Shown: positions 23,501 to 36,084 of the stretch, in pieces
Numbering within the stretch: the first letter of the stretch is position 1
Layout: each line of letters begins with the position of its first letter
Source: Bradysia coprophila
Lineage: Eukaryota; Arthropoda; Insecta; Diptera; Sciaridae
Direction: 5' to 3'
Length of the DNA: 64,000 nt
NCBI RefSeq assembly: GCF_014529535.1
Contig: NC_050738.1
Span: 12,292,062-12,356,061 of the forward strand
Notes under the pieces: generated by a model
The model's database searches: none
Seen by the model: only the letters and a program-made list of their open reading frames with translations
What the model was told of the DNA's origin: nothing
Translations under genes and position numbers: made by a program

Positions 23501-26500
23501 TTACCAATCTCCCGATATGCGACGTTCAGCGCCTGGCGCAGCCGATCCGGAAAATCTTGTCGAACGATTCACATTCAATTTGGATGCATTCAATTGATTG
23601 ATAGCCATCAGTAATTTCTTTCGTGCACCGAATGCCTGGATACCCAGCGTGGTTAGATTTTCCGGTGTCAATGTCGCAAATATATCGAGATCAATTTCAT
23701 GAATGTGGAACGTATCGATGTAATGCTCCAAGCCCAGACTGATTAGCATCGTGTTCATATCTTTGGGTGGTCCGGCGGACAGTAGATTCGTTGATGATGC
23801 GTCAACGATGCCGGTGGTCTTGCCCAGACCGAACGGAGACGAAACGGATGCAGCTGGCGCCTCGTTATGATCCCAGTCATTCGATTTGCGTACGGTTTCG
23901 AGCGAAAATGGTGACGTTTTGCTCAGGCCCAGGCCAGACCATTGTGACGTCGGTGTTCGGATCTCTTCGCCGTCGAGGGATCGCTTCATGGCGAAGTAGG
24001 CCTTACTTCGTTGCTCGAAATTGAATGAGTTCTGGAAACATGAAGAACGACAAGAAAATGTTTTAATGAAACTTTGTCGATTGGCTAATCTAAATCATCA
24101 GTGAACGCGAACAATAGCAACGACAAAAATTAGGGAAGAACTTTGGCTAATTTGGTGTTCTAATGGCAATCAAATAAAAAACTAAGCTTTTGGATCAACT
24201 AGTTGAAAGTCTGTTATTGGCTTGGTGCTTCAAGCAAATTGTTGCTAGTTACAAGAGGACCTAAAGCGTCGTCAATGTGCAGTTTCAACTTTATATCGAA
24301 GCTACTGGATAGCAAGTTTTCAATGACATTCTTCCCGGACTAAATGGTATAACTTTTAAAGAAGCCCTCCGCCCACAGTTACATTCAAAGTGGAAATTCA
24401 TGCGGTTCCAGTGGACGCTCTTTTCAATGAAGCCACTCCTTACCTTGACATCCAACAACGTCGGTGTTTTTTCATCGTCATACGAGGCAACAGCCTCCGG
24501 CAAACGAGAATCGATAAATGGATTACTCTGCGGCTGTTGAAATAGACTCATCTGAGCGTCCAAGCTATTACCGCTGCTATTGAAACTATTGTGACCACTG
24601 CCATATCCACTCGTTAACGGCGATGGATTCCGTGGCGACATGTTCGGATGAGGCGACAGAAAATTGCCATTGTAATTGTTATGTGGCACCCGTTGACGAC
24701 CGATGGACAAATTAGACATCCTGGATATGGTTGGTGATAAGGCATCGAATTGTGGTACGAAATTCGGTGGTTGTCCCATGTGATGTTGGATCAGTGGGCT
24801 TTCGGAGCGATTCGGCATTAGTGCGAGCGTTTGACGGAACGCAAACTCATCACTGATGTCCAGTTTGGAGAAGTAAGTTGGTGGAATTGAGGCCTTAATC
24901 AGTGGGGTCGTTAACTTCAACAACTCATGTCTTGCTTCGTAGATTTTGTCTGAAAGCGATAATTCGTTAAATTGGAACACTTCAGCCAATATCTTGATCA
25001 AACTAACCAATGAACTTCTCTTTTCCCCTGATCACAATGCTTTTGCTGGTATTCTTACTTTTATCACGACAAGAGATCAAGACGCCGTACTTGACATTGA
25101 GAGCCTCAATCGCTTCCTTGTTGAGCGAGTCTGAATAGTCGAAACTCAACGTAACCAGCAAGTTACCCTGCATAATCGGAAAATGAATGCAAAATGAAAA
25201 TCGCGTTCATTAACTCTATTGCATCAGTTCCAATATCATTCATACACTTACAATAAGCTGTTGTCTGGCTAAATATACCCCATCAATGCAACCCTTTATT
25301 GTCACATGAGATTTTTTCGATTGGGGCGTATTACCGTCGCGACAATCAGGAAATATTATCTGTAATATGAAGAAGAGTGAATTTCGTTCGGGAATATGTT
25401 TTCGCTTGAATGCAATTTTTTTTCGCGTTGACAAAATCTCAATAGTGCTCCATGCTTTGAATGGAAAGCCGTTTACATGTTTCTCTCAGATAACAATTAC
25501 AAAAGAATTGAATATGCGAAAAAAGTACACATCCACACACAGCAGCGCTATCATACCGTGGTACTAGTTTCCTCCATAATTTGTCGCAGATTACTCCCAT
25601 TGGGTCCTTTAATACTGTCGTGGTGTTGAATAGAAATTTCCATTTGTAAGCAGACTTTGGTTTGGTTCTGGAAATGTTACAACAAAATTGTTATGGAAAA
25701 ATTGTTATCAGATGAACAGCGACAATTTAGGTTAGTAGTTGCAAAGATCAAAAATGTAGTCAAAATTTGTACAGTCAAATACAATGTCAAAGTAGATTAC
25801 TTCTTTGTTTGGAACTTTTTATTTTGCCAATCTCGATCTCGAGCCGCAGGCGAGTAAATAAAAAGTTCCAAACAATTACGTAAGCTATTTTACTCCCTAA
25901 GCCCCCCGAAAATGAGTCATTACTTCATTGACATGAGGGTTTACCGGGGGGATTGATACTTTGTATTTTGTCTTGTGGGGTTGCATATCTCGCCTTCAGT
26001 TCGAGCTGCAAATGCACACTTGGCAAAATAAAAATGTGCAAACAAGGACGTAATCTACTATTGAATGACTGGGAAACAGTTGAGCCAGCAAATTGGCAGG
26101 TTTAAGATCTGTGTGCACTTGACCTTTATAGTCAGGTGAAAATTTTGTGCAACCTAATGTTACACTCAGCTAAAAGCCATGAATTTACTTACCGCAAAAG
26201 TTTCGCACATACAATTGATAAGTAGTTTAGTCGCTTGTTTAGTATACCACGCATCCTTTTCCGTCCCTTTCACCATAACCGTTGTACTATGTAATCTTTG
26301 CCTTGTCTGCTTCGACACCACCTAAAAATTGTTTTCCATAAAAATTTTGTCAACTCCAGCGAAGTAAATGCTAAATTTACCTTAACGTCAAATTTCTCTT
26401 TGACTCTCTCAATATAAGTTTCAGTTGCATGTGTTGGTCTCTGATTTTCAGACACCGGCGTTTCAAAAGAAATAGACAACGGGGACGTTAGCTGTTTGTT

Positions 26501-27488
26501 TTGGAATGTCGTTAGATGAAGCGTTTAGTTTGAACAGAAAGAAAATTAACTTACACGAACAGCAGCTCGAGCTCTTTCGACACCCTCCAGAGTACCATTC
26601 AATGATACTTGGTTACTCTTTGGTGGGAATGACTTATTGATATTATTACCCTCTATATACGAATACGGATTTTGGTTATAAGGCATATTTGTTCGTCTAG
26701 CTAAATCTTTACTTTCTTTACTTTCTTTATTCGAATCGGGAAAGTGTATGTGGGTGCTTGTTTCGTCCATAATTTTTTTTATATTATTACCGCCAGTTCC
26801 AATTATACTTGAATGGTCGTTATACGAAATATCCATTTTCATAGTAACTCGTGAGCCCTGTTTTGCGGCAATGTCAGTTGCAATCATTAAGCATTGGCAC
26901 TTTGAATATTTCAAATCTTACCCGGACGTCTAATTTTTCAAGTACTCGTTCCTTAGCAATTGCAGTATCTTCTTGTTTACCCAGAATCTTAACATGTACG
27001 TCTATCAAACGAAGAATAATTTATTTAGTTTTCGCGTTAAGTCTTCTAATGGACTGTCTCATATACCTTTCTTGGATTTAGCATCAATTTTCAAATGACT
27101 TGGCCAATATATATGGGTCGTCGTATCGCTCATCAGCTGTTCAAAATTTTAATTAATTTAGAATATTTGAAAAAAGAGAACAACATTGTCATGCACACAT
27201 ACCGATTCGAAAAACGGAATCGCCTTTTCACCTTTGATAAACGCAAAATTTAGTTGAAGAAACAAAGAATTTTCGATTTAACTGTGTCAGTAACAACTTA
27301 CTTTGAATCATTTCTTCCAATTTCTTTCGATCAACCTTGAGCTTTTCAACATATATATTAGATGAATCAGCTATACCTAATCGGGCCCTTATATCATGTT
27401 CACTTAATTCAGTAGCGTTTGACGATGCCTCACTTAGGCTTTCACTGACTCTACGAATTGAATTGAAACGCATATCCATATCAGGAAC
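23501..27488 (-). CDS. BicC: Bicaudal-C, KH/SAM RNA-binding protein (12 exons)
   Basis: BicC is a cytoplasmic RNA-binding translational regulator that recruits the CCR4-NOT deadenylase and acts in oogenesis and patterning. Exons, in order: 27488-27302, 27231-27203 (29-nt microexon), 27136-27067, 27001-26922, 26857-26555, 26491-26381, 26321-26193, 25667-25557, 25359-25252, 25167-25008, 24949-24444, 24031-23501. All junctions are GT/AG and in frame, giving ~771 residues from the first ATG at 27479. Domains: KH1 ~50-119; KH2 with IIGTGGNNIKKIM ~120-220; KH-like ~221-300; KH3 with KGPNGSNLRQIM ~301-373; KH-like ~374-440; low-complexity Asn/Ser/Pro linker; RTPTSQWSGLGLS; SAM ~686-744; end RISGDW. 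The first exon shown opens with a splice acceptor, so upstream 5' exon(s) are not located. The family is ~900 residues in Drosophila. Confidence 0.95.
25789..26065. mobile_element. MITE within a BicC intron
   Basis: The inverted ends are AGTAGATTAC-T--TTGTTTG followed by TTTTTATTTTGCCAA. The left end starts ~25789 and the right end at ~26065. A second dyad (25807-25824 against 25856-25873, 18 bp perfect) lies in the left arm. The element sits in the 525-nt intron between the exons at 25557-25667 and 26193-26321, one of the longer introns of the gene. It carries no coding capacity. Confidence 0.65.
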
Positions 27489-29322
27489 CTGAAATTAAAT
27501 AAAAGTAATTGAAACGAGAGAATGTACAATCAACGATAATTCGGGTAGACGGGAAATGCAAAACGGAACCGATGCCGGTCCATCGAATCAGAACACGAAG
27601 TACTGTTTCTGATTTGTTCTGGATCTGAGTGCTCTAAGATGTAATTTAGATTGGACAAGATCGAATGTTCATTTCTTTTTACATTAAATTTCGTCGAGCT
27701 CTGCTCAGATCAGCACTCTCGGTAGTTTTAAAACCTAATTTAGCCGGAGTCCAGGTTTAGTCAGCTGTCAGCACGGGACTCTTAAGAGAGAGAGCTGGCC
27801 TTTTCATGTGATTGAAATCGAAACAGACACAACGTGTGATTGATTTACATTTAATCCGTAAGTGAAAAAATCTTTAAACGCTCAATGGTTCAATCTCACT
27901 AATAAACATGATATGTGCTTGTGGAAACGAAGACGAAAGGATCATTCATTCAGACAGTTTTTTAATCTTTTTGGGATTGTGTACCCATCTCTCTTGATGC
28001 AGGAACGTACTCTCAAAGATTTTTAATCTTACTTTTAGTAAGTCCACCGAGTGAAAAAGACTTTAGGGATCTACATTTATTGGGACAAATGTATCCAAAC
28101 GTATCCTGTTGATTTAACCAAACGGAAATCTACTCCGAAAATAAGGGAGAGCTGATCTAGCTTTGAGATGGCAATGGTAAAATACAGTTGAAATATGATG
28201 CAAAGTAGACGTAAAGGAATCCTTCCTTAGCAAACTTACATTTTCGTATGCAGGAATTGGTCAGGTCACTCATAGTTGTTTCACAACCATTAATAGTCAA
28301 TAATTTATTATAAAACTCTTAATCGTCAATCGTCAAACTGTTTTTATCAATCTTTATTGAATGCACAAAAAATCACGATTCAGAAACAAACGCCTACTAA
28401 AAACCAACATTATGTTAGATACTTGCGGCAGCAATGGCACATTATACTCATCATATTATGAGTTCTTTTGCCCAACTAATTAATTTCCAATTACTCGAAC
28501 ATAACATATATTCGAGTGATAGATAAGCTCACATCTTTATATATCAAAAAACTATTATCCGAATATGTTGGTAGCTGTATTGCATTATTGTATTATTAGT
28601 ATTTCTGAGCATAACGATCGGGAGGCCAAATGCAATTGCTCAATTTTGAGAAACGTAGGACAACAAGATTAGTGTGTTGAAATGGTTGAAATAAATTCGA
28701 TATTCGATTCGCCGTTCGGACAACTGAAAGGGAAGCCGTTCATCTTAGCTAAAAAGTAACTTAATCCTATCTGCAAAATGTCATATTTATATAAATACAA
28801 AGAAAATAAACTGAGGACAGTCGATAGTGGATGCGAGTAGTAGGTTAAGTGATTTGACATTTTAAGTTTGACGAGTTAAATGTTACTAGTCCGCACCAAA
28901 AGCAAGATCAAGAGCTATAATACCATTAGTCAACATAACAAAATGTCTAATTAGCACTGCTGCTAGCATCAACTCTCGATTGTCGGATGTCAAGAAGCCT
29001 CCAAATTTGGATGCATCCATGTATACTTGAATGTATTGTGTGTTTTAACTCACACGAAGGAAACATGACTCCTGTCTTGTACGAACTAAATGCAAACCAC
29101 TAATTTCCAAATATTTTCGACGTTGATACTAGAATCAGTGCATTAGCATCGGCTAATGAATCATTTCTGTGTGCGGTACTGCGAGTAATAGGTTTACATT
29201 CAATTCTTTGAAAATACTTAAGACAAATGTAGCCCGATGTGTCATTAACTATACCTGAGACACTCTGCCGTCTGCAAAAGAGTATAATTTCCGATATCAT
29301 CTTTAAGTCAGGCTAGATGTTC
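27489..29322. other. Upstream of mapped BicC exons; no gene recognised
   Basis: Possibly contains the unplaced 5' exon or promoter of BicC. No frame with a recognisable motif or clear donor could be assigned. Confidence 0.4.
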
Positions 29323-29399
29323 TGTTGCTGAGGAATGTCACCGGCAACATGAAATAATTTGTCACTATTTGCAATTTGCACAAACATTCCTCAGCAACA
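29323..29399. mobile_element. 77-bp inverted-repeat miniature element
   Basis: Perfect 16-bp terminal inverted repeats TGTTGCTGAGGAATGT lie at 29323-29338 and, inverted, at 29384-29399 around a 45-bp interior. No unambiguous target duplication was found. Confidence 0.65.
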
Positions 29400-29535
29400 C
29401 CTAGCATTTTCCTACCGATGTACCAGCAATACAATGAAAAACAACGGAATTCATCAATTTGTAGGCTTTACACAAAGCACTGCAAGCAAGCACGACTGAT
29501 CGCAATGACAGCTGACAAATGAAGTATGGCTTTGT

Positions 29536-29635
29536 CACGGCAGAGTAAAGTAAACCAGGCAAGCGCGCTTGAAGGGAACTTATTTGACATTTCAAAAATG
29601 AACCGCTCCTGCCTGGTTTATTTTACTCTGCCGTA
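29536..29635. mobile_element. 100-bp inverted-repeat miniature element
   Basis: The ends read (C/T)ACGGCAGAGTAAA, with inverted arms of ~25 bp. The direct repeat GCTTTGT flanks it at 29529-29535 and 29636-29642. No coding capacity. The superfamily is unclear from a 7-bp duplication. Confidence 0.75.
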
Positions 29636-29642
29636 GCTTTGT

Positions 29643-31784
29643 ACGAAAATTTCTTGAAAATATTACTAAAGTGTCAAAATTTGTTTGACACACTGTCTAG
29701 TTCGATTACTCTATTTAGAGTGTCCCTTATGCTTGAAGTGCGTTGGTGTACATTAAAAAATTAATTTGATTGAAATTTGGTCGCAAGTGTTAACTTAGAA
29801 TTTTTGAAAAGGCGTCGAATGGAAGTTAGACTGAAACCGAATCTGGCGCGCGAACTAACAATGTCATGGACAGTGACCCAACAACTTGTTCTTTTGTTTT
29901 GTGCATTGTGATGTACCAGTATTGTATGCATGTATAGAGAGAGATGTAGCTTTCTCTAAAGGCGGCAAAACGCGCGCTTGAAAATAAACAATCTACACAC
30001 CATATAAATCATCATTTTAGCGGTTTCGCTTCTATTCATATTTAATAATGGATTATTTGTCATTAAGCTCTATCGTACCAATTTTTATTAAGAAATCATT
30101 CGGATATTTACGGTCTCTTTAACTTCTGTGTGACCTTTAAATCACTTTCTAAGCACGCGGCGGTATCCAATGAATGAACAAAAAATGGAACAAAGAACAG
30201 ACGATTTTGCGACAATATTTTATTACCATTGAGCCCTTCAAAGAGCAATTTGGTTTACGAGTTAAAGAAATGCTCGCTACTATATTTGGTACCTTCATAC
30301 AGATGGGGTCTTATGACCTGGACGTACCAATGTAATAGTTAGTGGATGTAAAAAAGCAGATTCCATTTTAGAATGCCTACGAACAGTTCTTAATTCAAAA
30401 ATTGTGAATCGTTCGAACACAGAATGAACTAAAAAAAAATCATCAATAAAATCAGAAACGTTTGAACCGTTCCTTAATGGAATTCCTGATTTTATTGATA
30501 GAATTTATGAGACTTGATGAATACAGTTCCGCTTTAATAGGCTCCTGAAAATCGGTTTCTCTTGCACTTGCAATTAACTTTTTCAACCAAAATCTGCTCA
30601 CAAATAATACTCACCAAACGTGAAGCTGCCATTTTGTGTGATCAATTTTATTGGAACTGCGAATTTTGTAAAAAAAAAATGCCACTTTCACTACACACTA
30701 ATGATACCACGACTTTCGTGATTATTAAAAGAAATTACTTTAAGCGAAATTGAATATAATAAATGATTCCTAAGTAAAAATATAAATATTTTCCGGAGGA
30801 CGGCCACAATAAATTTAAAAAGAAACGTGTTCGCTTAGCCAAATCCAGGATCAAATAGACCGAATGGAATTTCTCAGTTCGTCATATACCGTCTGTTCAA
30901 TTGGTTCAACAACTAACAATCAAAATGCACTACATACAACGATAATACAATTTTTTTTTATTTTCAATAATGCCGGTCCATCCACTAATTCAAATGGAAA
31001 TAATTGCAGACCTCGAATAATAATACTTGTATTTGTAAATTGATAAATTTAGCGCGAAAATGTCACAAAATTCTAAGTAATAATTGCATTTTTCGTAAAA
31101 GCCGAAACGTTCAATGTCTGAGTTTTTTTCTTCTGTTCGATTTAAATAAATTTATTTGTCACGGAGAGAATTGACTAAGAACTGAAAAAAAAGCATATGC
31201 CGTTCGGCCAATTGAGAAACACATGCACACATTCAAAGCTATGAAATGTTGCCAAAGTTTGCTAACCTTTAGCTGATCAATTTAATTTTTGTGTTAGCTT
31301 TGGCGATGGTAGAATTTTTTTGCTTTTTTTGATTCAAGCATTTTCAAGATATAATGAATGTAAGGGCTTGTTTAAATTCTAGACGATAAGAAGTCAAGTA
31401 GAAGTTGAGTATCAGAATTTAAATTGTCGAAACTTTTTTTTTCCTTATTTCTAGAATTTTTTACTGACAACAACAAACAAATAGGCAAAAAGCTCTATCC
31501 TCTAAAGGAAGTTGTCGTTCACTTGGAATTCGAAGTCGTTAGAGCGAGTAGGATAGAAATGTTCCGAAAACAGAACATTTTAAGCGACTGGATTCACAAA
31601 TTCTGCATAAGGGGCCATTCACAAAGTACGCACACTTCTAATGAGTAACTTTTGTGAGCTCTTTCAAAGTGTGCAAACAGAGACGTCGTAACTTTCCTAA
31701 TGGCTTCAAAAATCAAAGATGGCTTTAGTTACAATGTAATCATTGCATTACAATCTGTTAAGATGACATTACATTGTAATAATA
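29643..31784. other. Gene-free stretch
   Basis: A hairpin with ATCAATAAAATCAG arms spans about 30433-30502. No supported gene. A forward 63-codon frame at 30562 has no motif. Confidence 0.45.
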
Positions 31785-31786
31785 TA

Positions 31787-31937
31787 CACTCACGGAATTT
31801 TGAAAAGCGTCACATTTTCTGTTTCGGTGTTTTACTTCAGTTTTTGATTTCTCCATATAAAAATACATGCAAAATTCACAAAAAAACCAGTAAACCACGA
31901 AACAGAAAATGTGTCGGTTTTCAAAATTCCGTGAGTG
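31787..31937. mobile_element. Tc1/mariner-type MITE, 151 bp, TA duplication
   Basis: The terminal inverted repeats start CACTCACGGAATTTTGAAAA on both ends, flanked by TA at 31785-31786 and 31938-31939. Inner arms share CATTTTCTGTTTCG. It is non-coding; the short forward frame through it is spurious. Confidence 0.88.
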
Positions 31938-32567
31938 TAAGATAACAAAAATGTAATGTTTGACTTCTGAAGCTATTACTTAAGGAATAGTTATGTAACT
32001 GGTGTATCCTCAAAGGAAAATTGATACAACTCAGAAGAAATTAAACGCTCGAAACATCAAGACTATAAATGCTACAGTTTCTGATAATTTTAAAATCAGT
32101 CAAAAAACCCTCAAAGGGTAAATGTGACGCAAAAGTTTAAATGTGACCAAAAATTTACCCAAAAAAATTGTGAAAGAAAATTTTACAAAAAGAAATTTGC
32201 GTCACAAGTGGCAGATGATTCGGTTTTCTTCCGTTTAAATTATTTCAGTACATTTTTTAACCGTTTTCCTAACCATAGGTTTCTCAACATCTCACCATAT
32301 CCTAGTTTGGGGGCCATTGGAGTCAAAGTGGAGAAGCCAAAAAAGTTGCTGTAAATATTCTCCGCCGTCACCAAAAATTGTTTTGCGTGCGTGCATGATA
32401 TTTTATCTTTTTTTACCTTTTGCTGCGTCTTATAATTATCGTGTCAGTTACATCTTTTATTATAAACAGGTGATAAGATGATCAAAACCGTAGGTCATTG
32501 CTTATTTTGTAATTGCTGCGAATAACAGATTGTAAGCCGTTTCCAAAAAGTTAAACGTTATCCTTAA

Positions 32568-33092
32568 GAGTGATGTCGCCAAAACATCGAACAAAATCAG
32601 ACATTTTGGGACAAGGGTTAACGGATATTATTGAGTTATATCTCATTCGATTCGTTGAACTATTGCGAGTAAAACGTAGTACTACGTTTGGTGAGATTTA
32701 TTTTGTTGTTTGTTTTTTGGTGCGTCTCTTCAAGGCCTACAAGGCTAGCTAAAAAAGTTTTTTCTCAAAATTGTTTCCCTCGATTAATCGCAAGAAAATG
32801 ATTTTGGGGCTCTTTTGGCCAGAGTTCGAAAATTTTAATTTCATTTTGAAAAACATGGATTTAATCAAAAGCCAGATTGATGATCAACTTCAAAAAAGTG
32901 GATTGAAGATCAATTGAAAATTTTGATGTTTAACTTTGATGTGATCACCAATCTTGATAATAAATGTGTTTTTTTTTTGAAGACTAAATTTCTAATTTGC
33001 TCGCAATAGTTCAACGAATCGAAGGAGATATAACTCAATAATATCCGTGACCCCTTGTCCCAAAGCTGTTCGAAGATTTCGCGATATCACTC
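32568..33092. mobile_element. 525-bp MITE flanked by TTAA
   Basis: Inverted arms of ~105-120 bp start GAGTGAT-TCGC. Inner parts share ATTATTGAGTTATATCTC and GATTCGTTGAACTATTGCGA. TTAA lies at 32564-32567 and 33093-33096. The end pattern TTAA|GAG...CTC|TTAA is shared with the palindrome at 22513-22910, though the sequences differ. Non-coding. Confidence 0.85.
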
Positions 33093-33096
33093 TTAA

Positions 33097-34352
33097 TCAA
33101 TCAATATACGGCTTCGCCTCGGATCAACAAACTACACACGGAAACTCTAGTTTTCATCTTTTTAACTCTTGTTATGTAAAAGACTATATGTATAAAGTCA
33201 CTTACTTCATCTATAAATCTTTTACTTCATTTGTTTTAACATTTATTTTGCTGTAGAACGACATCAATTTCAAACAAATTCGTTATAAAGATAACAAATA
33301 TGAAACTGGCACTACGTATTACCTAAATAAATAATAATTTCAATTAACTGTATTGCCTCTAGAAGGGTTAACGTAAATATTTATTACTCTCTCACTCTCT
33401 CTGGTATTTAACCCAATTAAAAAAGTAAATTGTAACAGAATTATTGTTACTTTCATCCAGATCTCTATATTAAACAATATATTATGAGAGTGTGTTACCC
33501 ATAGAAAAGGTATAACAAACTTCTATTGGTTGATGTTGATTATGGATGGTAGAATTTCATCAAAAGTAGTAACCAAACTTTTTGACTGTTAAATGTCTCT
33601 GTAACATAAATTTGTGAAAATAACCACTAACAAAAATGTTTAAAATTTTGCGTAATGTGGCCATTTCCAAATGATTTTTTTTAAAGTTTTGTTTACATTA
33701 TTTACAACTAGTTTTAGTCGGGGTGGTTTATAATCAATTTGAAAGTAATATCGAACTCAGGTTTTCGTATTGAGCGGTTCATATGAATCATGTATGGGTC
33801 CATCAATAATAATCGTCGAAAATGCGTAATTCCGTATAGACGTAGAAAGAAAGTCCTGAACCCACCAAATGAAGATGAAATTTTTTTTCTGTCTCGGCAC
33901 ACCTTCGGACTAAAATCCGTTTATTATTATGCTAATTTGAAATCGCAATTAATATTTCGCAGATAATAAAAATGTCACTTGCATATTTGGAATGGTGTTG
34001 TTCACATTATTGTGAAGCATTAAATGTAATTATTTACCAAAATGCATTTTAATAAAGCCATACAACAATATGGGTATTATCCGTGCATAATGTGGAGTCC
34101 TAAATTTAACTATATTCACTTCAACGTGCACATTAAATGCACATTATGAGTTTTGGTGTGATACGTTTCCCTGACAAAGTATATGGAACCGAAATCGATC
34201 ATATAAAAGCTACAATTTTCGATTGATGGAAGGATAATAGAGGTACTACCACCTGCAGATTTAACAATGAAAAATTCAATCAATTCTGTCCACAGAAATT
34301 AATTTATAAAAACAATTTTTTTAATCTAAATTCTGTATTTCAATTTGAGCAA
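33097..34352. other. Gene-free stretch downstream of the carboxypeptidase
   Basis: AT-rich with no motif-bearing frame. TGCATAATGTGGAG and TGCACATTATGAG form weak dyads near 34080-34160. Confidence 0.45.
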
Positions 34353-35999
34353 CTACAAGTATCCAATGGTTCGGCATTCGCCGATCATAGCTTTCAGTCC
34401 ATCGAATATTTCCAAACAATTCGGAATTATTTGTTCCGGTGGAAGAATGAAGCCGTAATTACCTGAAGGTAATGTTGCAGAATTATTGAAAAATTGTAAT
34501 ACAAAAACTACGTTCCTGCATTCCATTACCTTGATCTCTCAACTCGATAGTAAAGGACGCGTTTATTTTATTTACACCCATGATCCAGTCTCGGCTACTT
34601 CCAGAATTCATGTCTAAGAACAATTCATTTGGCAGAGTAATTCCAATTTCAATTTCGGATCCAATATTTTTACTCACACAAAACCTCAGACGAGCTACCA
34701 ACAACATAGTTCGTACCATACCGAGTCCGAATAGCATCAGCTCCAGCATTCCCTATCTGCTTGAGTTGCTCGTAATTATCTGCCGGATCGTAGGTATAAG
34801 CGAATGGTGTCAGAATGTATTGACCGTATGAATGGAATGTGATGAAAAGTTTAATTTCGTCAATGTGAGCCGTCATGAACTCGGACAGGGCCTTTGTCTC
34901 TGGATCGGAGAACGGTTCTGGGCTATAAAGATTTTTATAAATTTACGATAAAAACCCAGCAGACAGAAGCGTAATTTTACATACCCAGCAAATGTATCTG
35001 AGCATGGGTTTGATGATGCTCCTACATCTAAAAACAAGCAAATCTTAGAGAATAAAACTAGAATTCAAACGTACTGAGTCCTATAGGGCTCTACATAATT
35101 TAACTTACGCATCCACATGAAGTCGAAATTTCTATTAAGATCAACACCGTAGCACAAATGAGAATGAGGATATCGCGATTTTCGCCACAATCGGTTCGTT
35201 CGTTTGGTATAAGCGAATCCATCTGGATTCAAAACTGGTATGAAGTACCAGTCAAAATTCGTTGCGATATCAACAACCGCCGGATCCGTCGAAGTTAAAA
35301 GTTCGTTAAGCAGCCAAGTTGCAGTAGCTGATGAAATCCACTCACGCGCATGAATATTAGCTTCTATCAATATCGCTGCTGAATTTTCCTGTAAATTGCG
35401 AAACCAAATTTAAACTGTTGCTTCGCAGTATGTTCCATTCATCTCAGACCTTATGCGACAACTTAAAAGCCCGAATTTCACGGTTTTCATAGGAATAACC
35501 GACATGGTGAACTGACAAAATATCGTCATATAATTCTACAAGCCCATCTAACCAAGCATTTATTTCGTCCAACGTATGATAGTTTTCCCATCCAAAAGAT
35601 TCGCGTGGCTGTTGTTCGGGTGTTTCGGCGTCTATCAATCTTTAATGATAAAAAATCGTTGATAACGTACCTCATTAAGTAACTGCTTAACACTACCAAC
35701 CGTTGAATGTCTGATATTTTCAGAGTGTAATTCAATTTCAATTTACTGGCAAGAGCATTGAATTCGTTTATCATATTGGGTGGCACTACTAGATCAGCAT
35801 TTCTACCGATAATTGGTTCCTTCCAGTACGTAAATCCATCATATTCATGTCCCACACTTTCTAAAGCTTGCAAAGCTTTCAGTTGATCTTCATTTTCGAC
35901 TTGAACACTAAATACCTTAAAGTTGTGAAAGGTCAACTGCTTTGACCAAACAACAGCTACCAAGAATCCAACAATGACAACACCTTTTATGGCACTCAT
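34353..35999 (-). CDS. Secreted zinc carboxypeptidase (M14A), 7 exons, 416 codons
   Basis: A digestive-type metallocarboxypeptidase removing C-terminal residues from peptides, secreted as a zymogen. Exons: 35999-35701, 35639-35450, 35388-35109, 35027-34985, 34922-34678, 34613-34530, 34462-34353; all junctions keep frame. Residues 1-19 form a signal peptide, ~20-115 the activation propeptide, then the catalytic domain. Zinc ligands are H176 and E179 (IHAREW) and H301 (FITFHSYG). Substrate-binding N248/R249 lie in DLNRNF, the flexible Tyr is Y353 (split codon), and the catalytic Glu is E376 (TIELRD). The position equivalent to bovine CPA Ile255 or CPB Asp255 is R360 (SGSSRDW), which suggests preference for acidic C-termini. 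The second donor is GTCTGA, weaker than the others. A GATA motif lies upstream, fitting gut expression. No lesion seen. Confidence 0.95.
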
Positions 36000-36029
36000 T
36001 ATGCTGGTATCAACAGGTAATTTGCTACT

Positions 36030-36076
36030 ACTGAACAGTTTATTGGATGTGAGATTGATTTAACTCAAATCTTATC
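36030..36076 (-). promoter_or_regulatory. Putative carboxypeptidase core promoter (initiator + GATA site)
   Basis: On the minus strand an arthropod initiator-like TCAGT lies at 36034-36030, ~31 nt upstream of the start codon. GATAAG lies ~40 nt further up (36076-36071), and another GATAAG occurs on the plus strand at about 36138. GATA sites are common in midgut digestive enzyme promoters of insects. No TATA box is seen. This is inference from short motifs. Confidence 0.35.
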
Positions 36077-36084
36077 GAAAGAGG

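Noticed and set aside
34580..34831. Plus-strand frame across the carboxypeptidase
   Set aside because: Antisense to exons 5-6 of the carboxypeptidase; no motif of its own.
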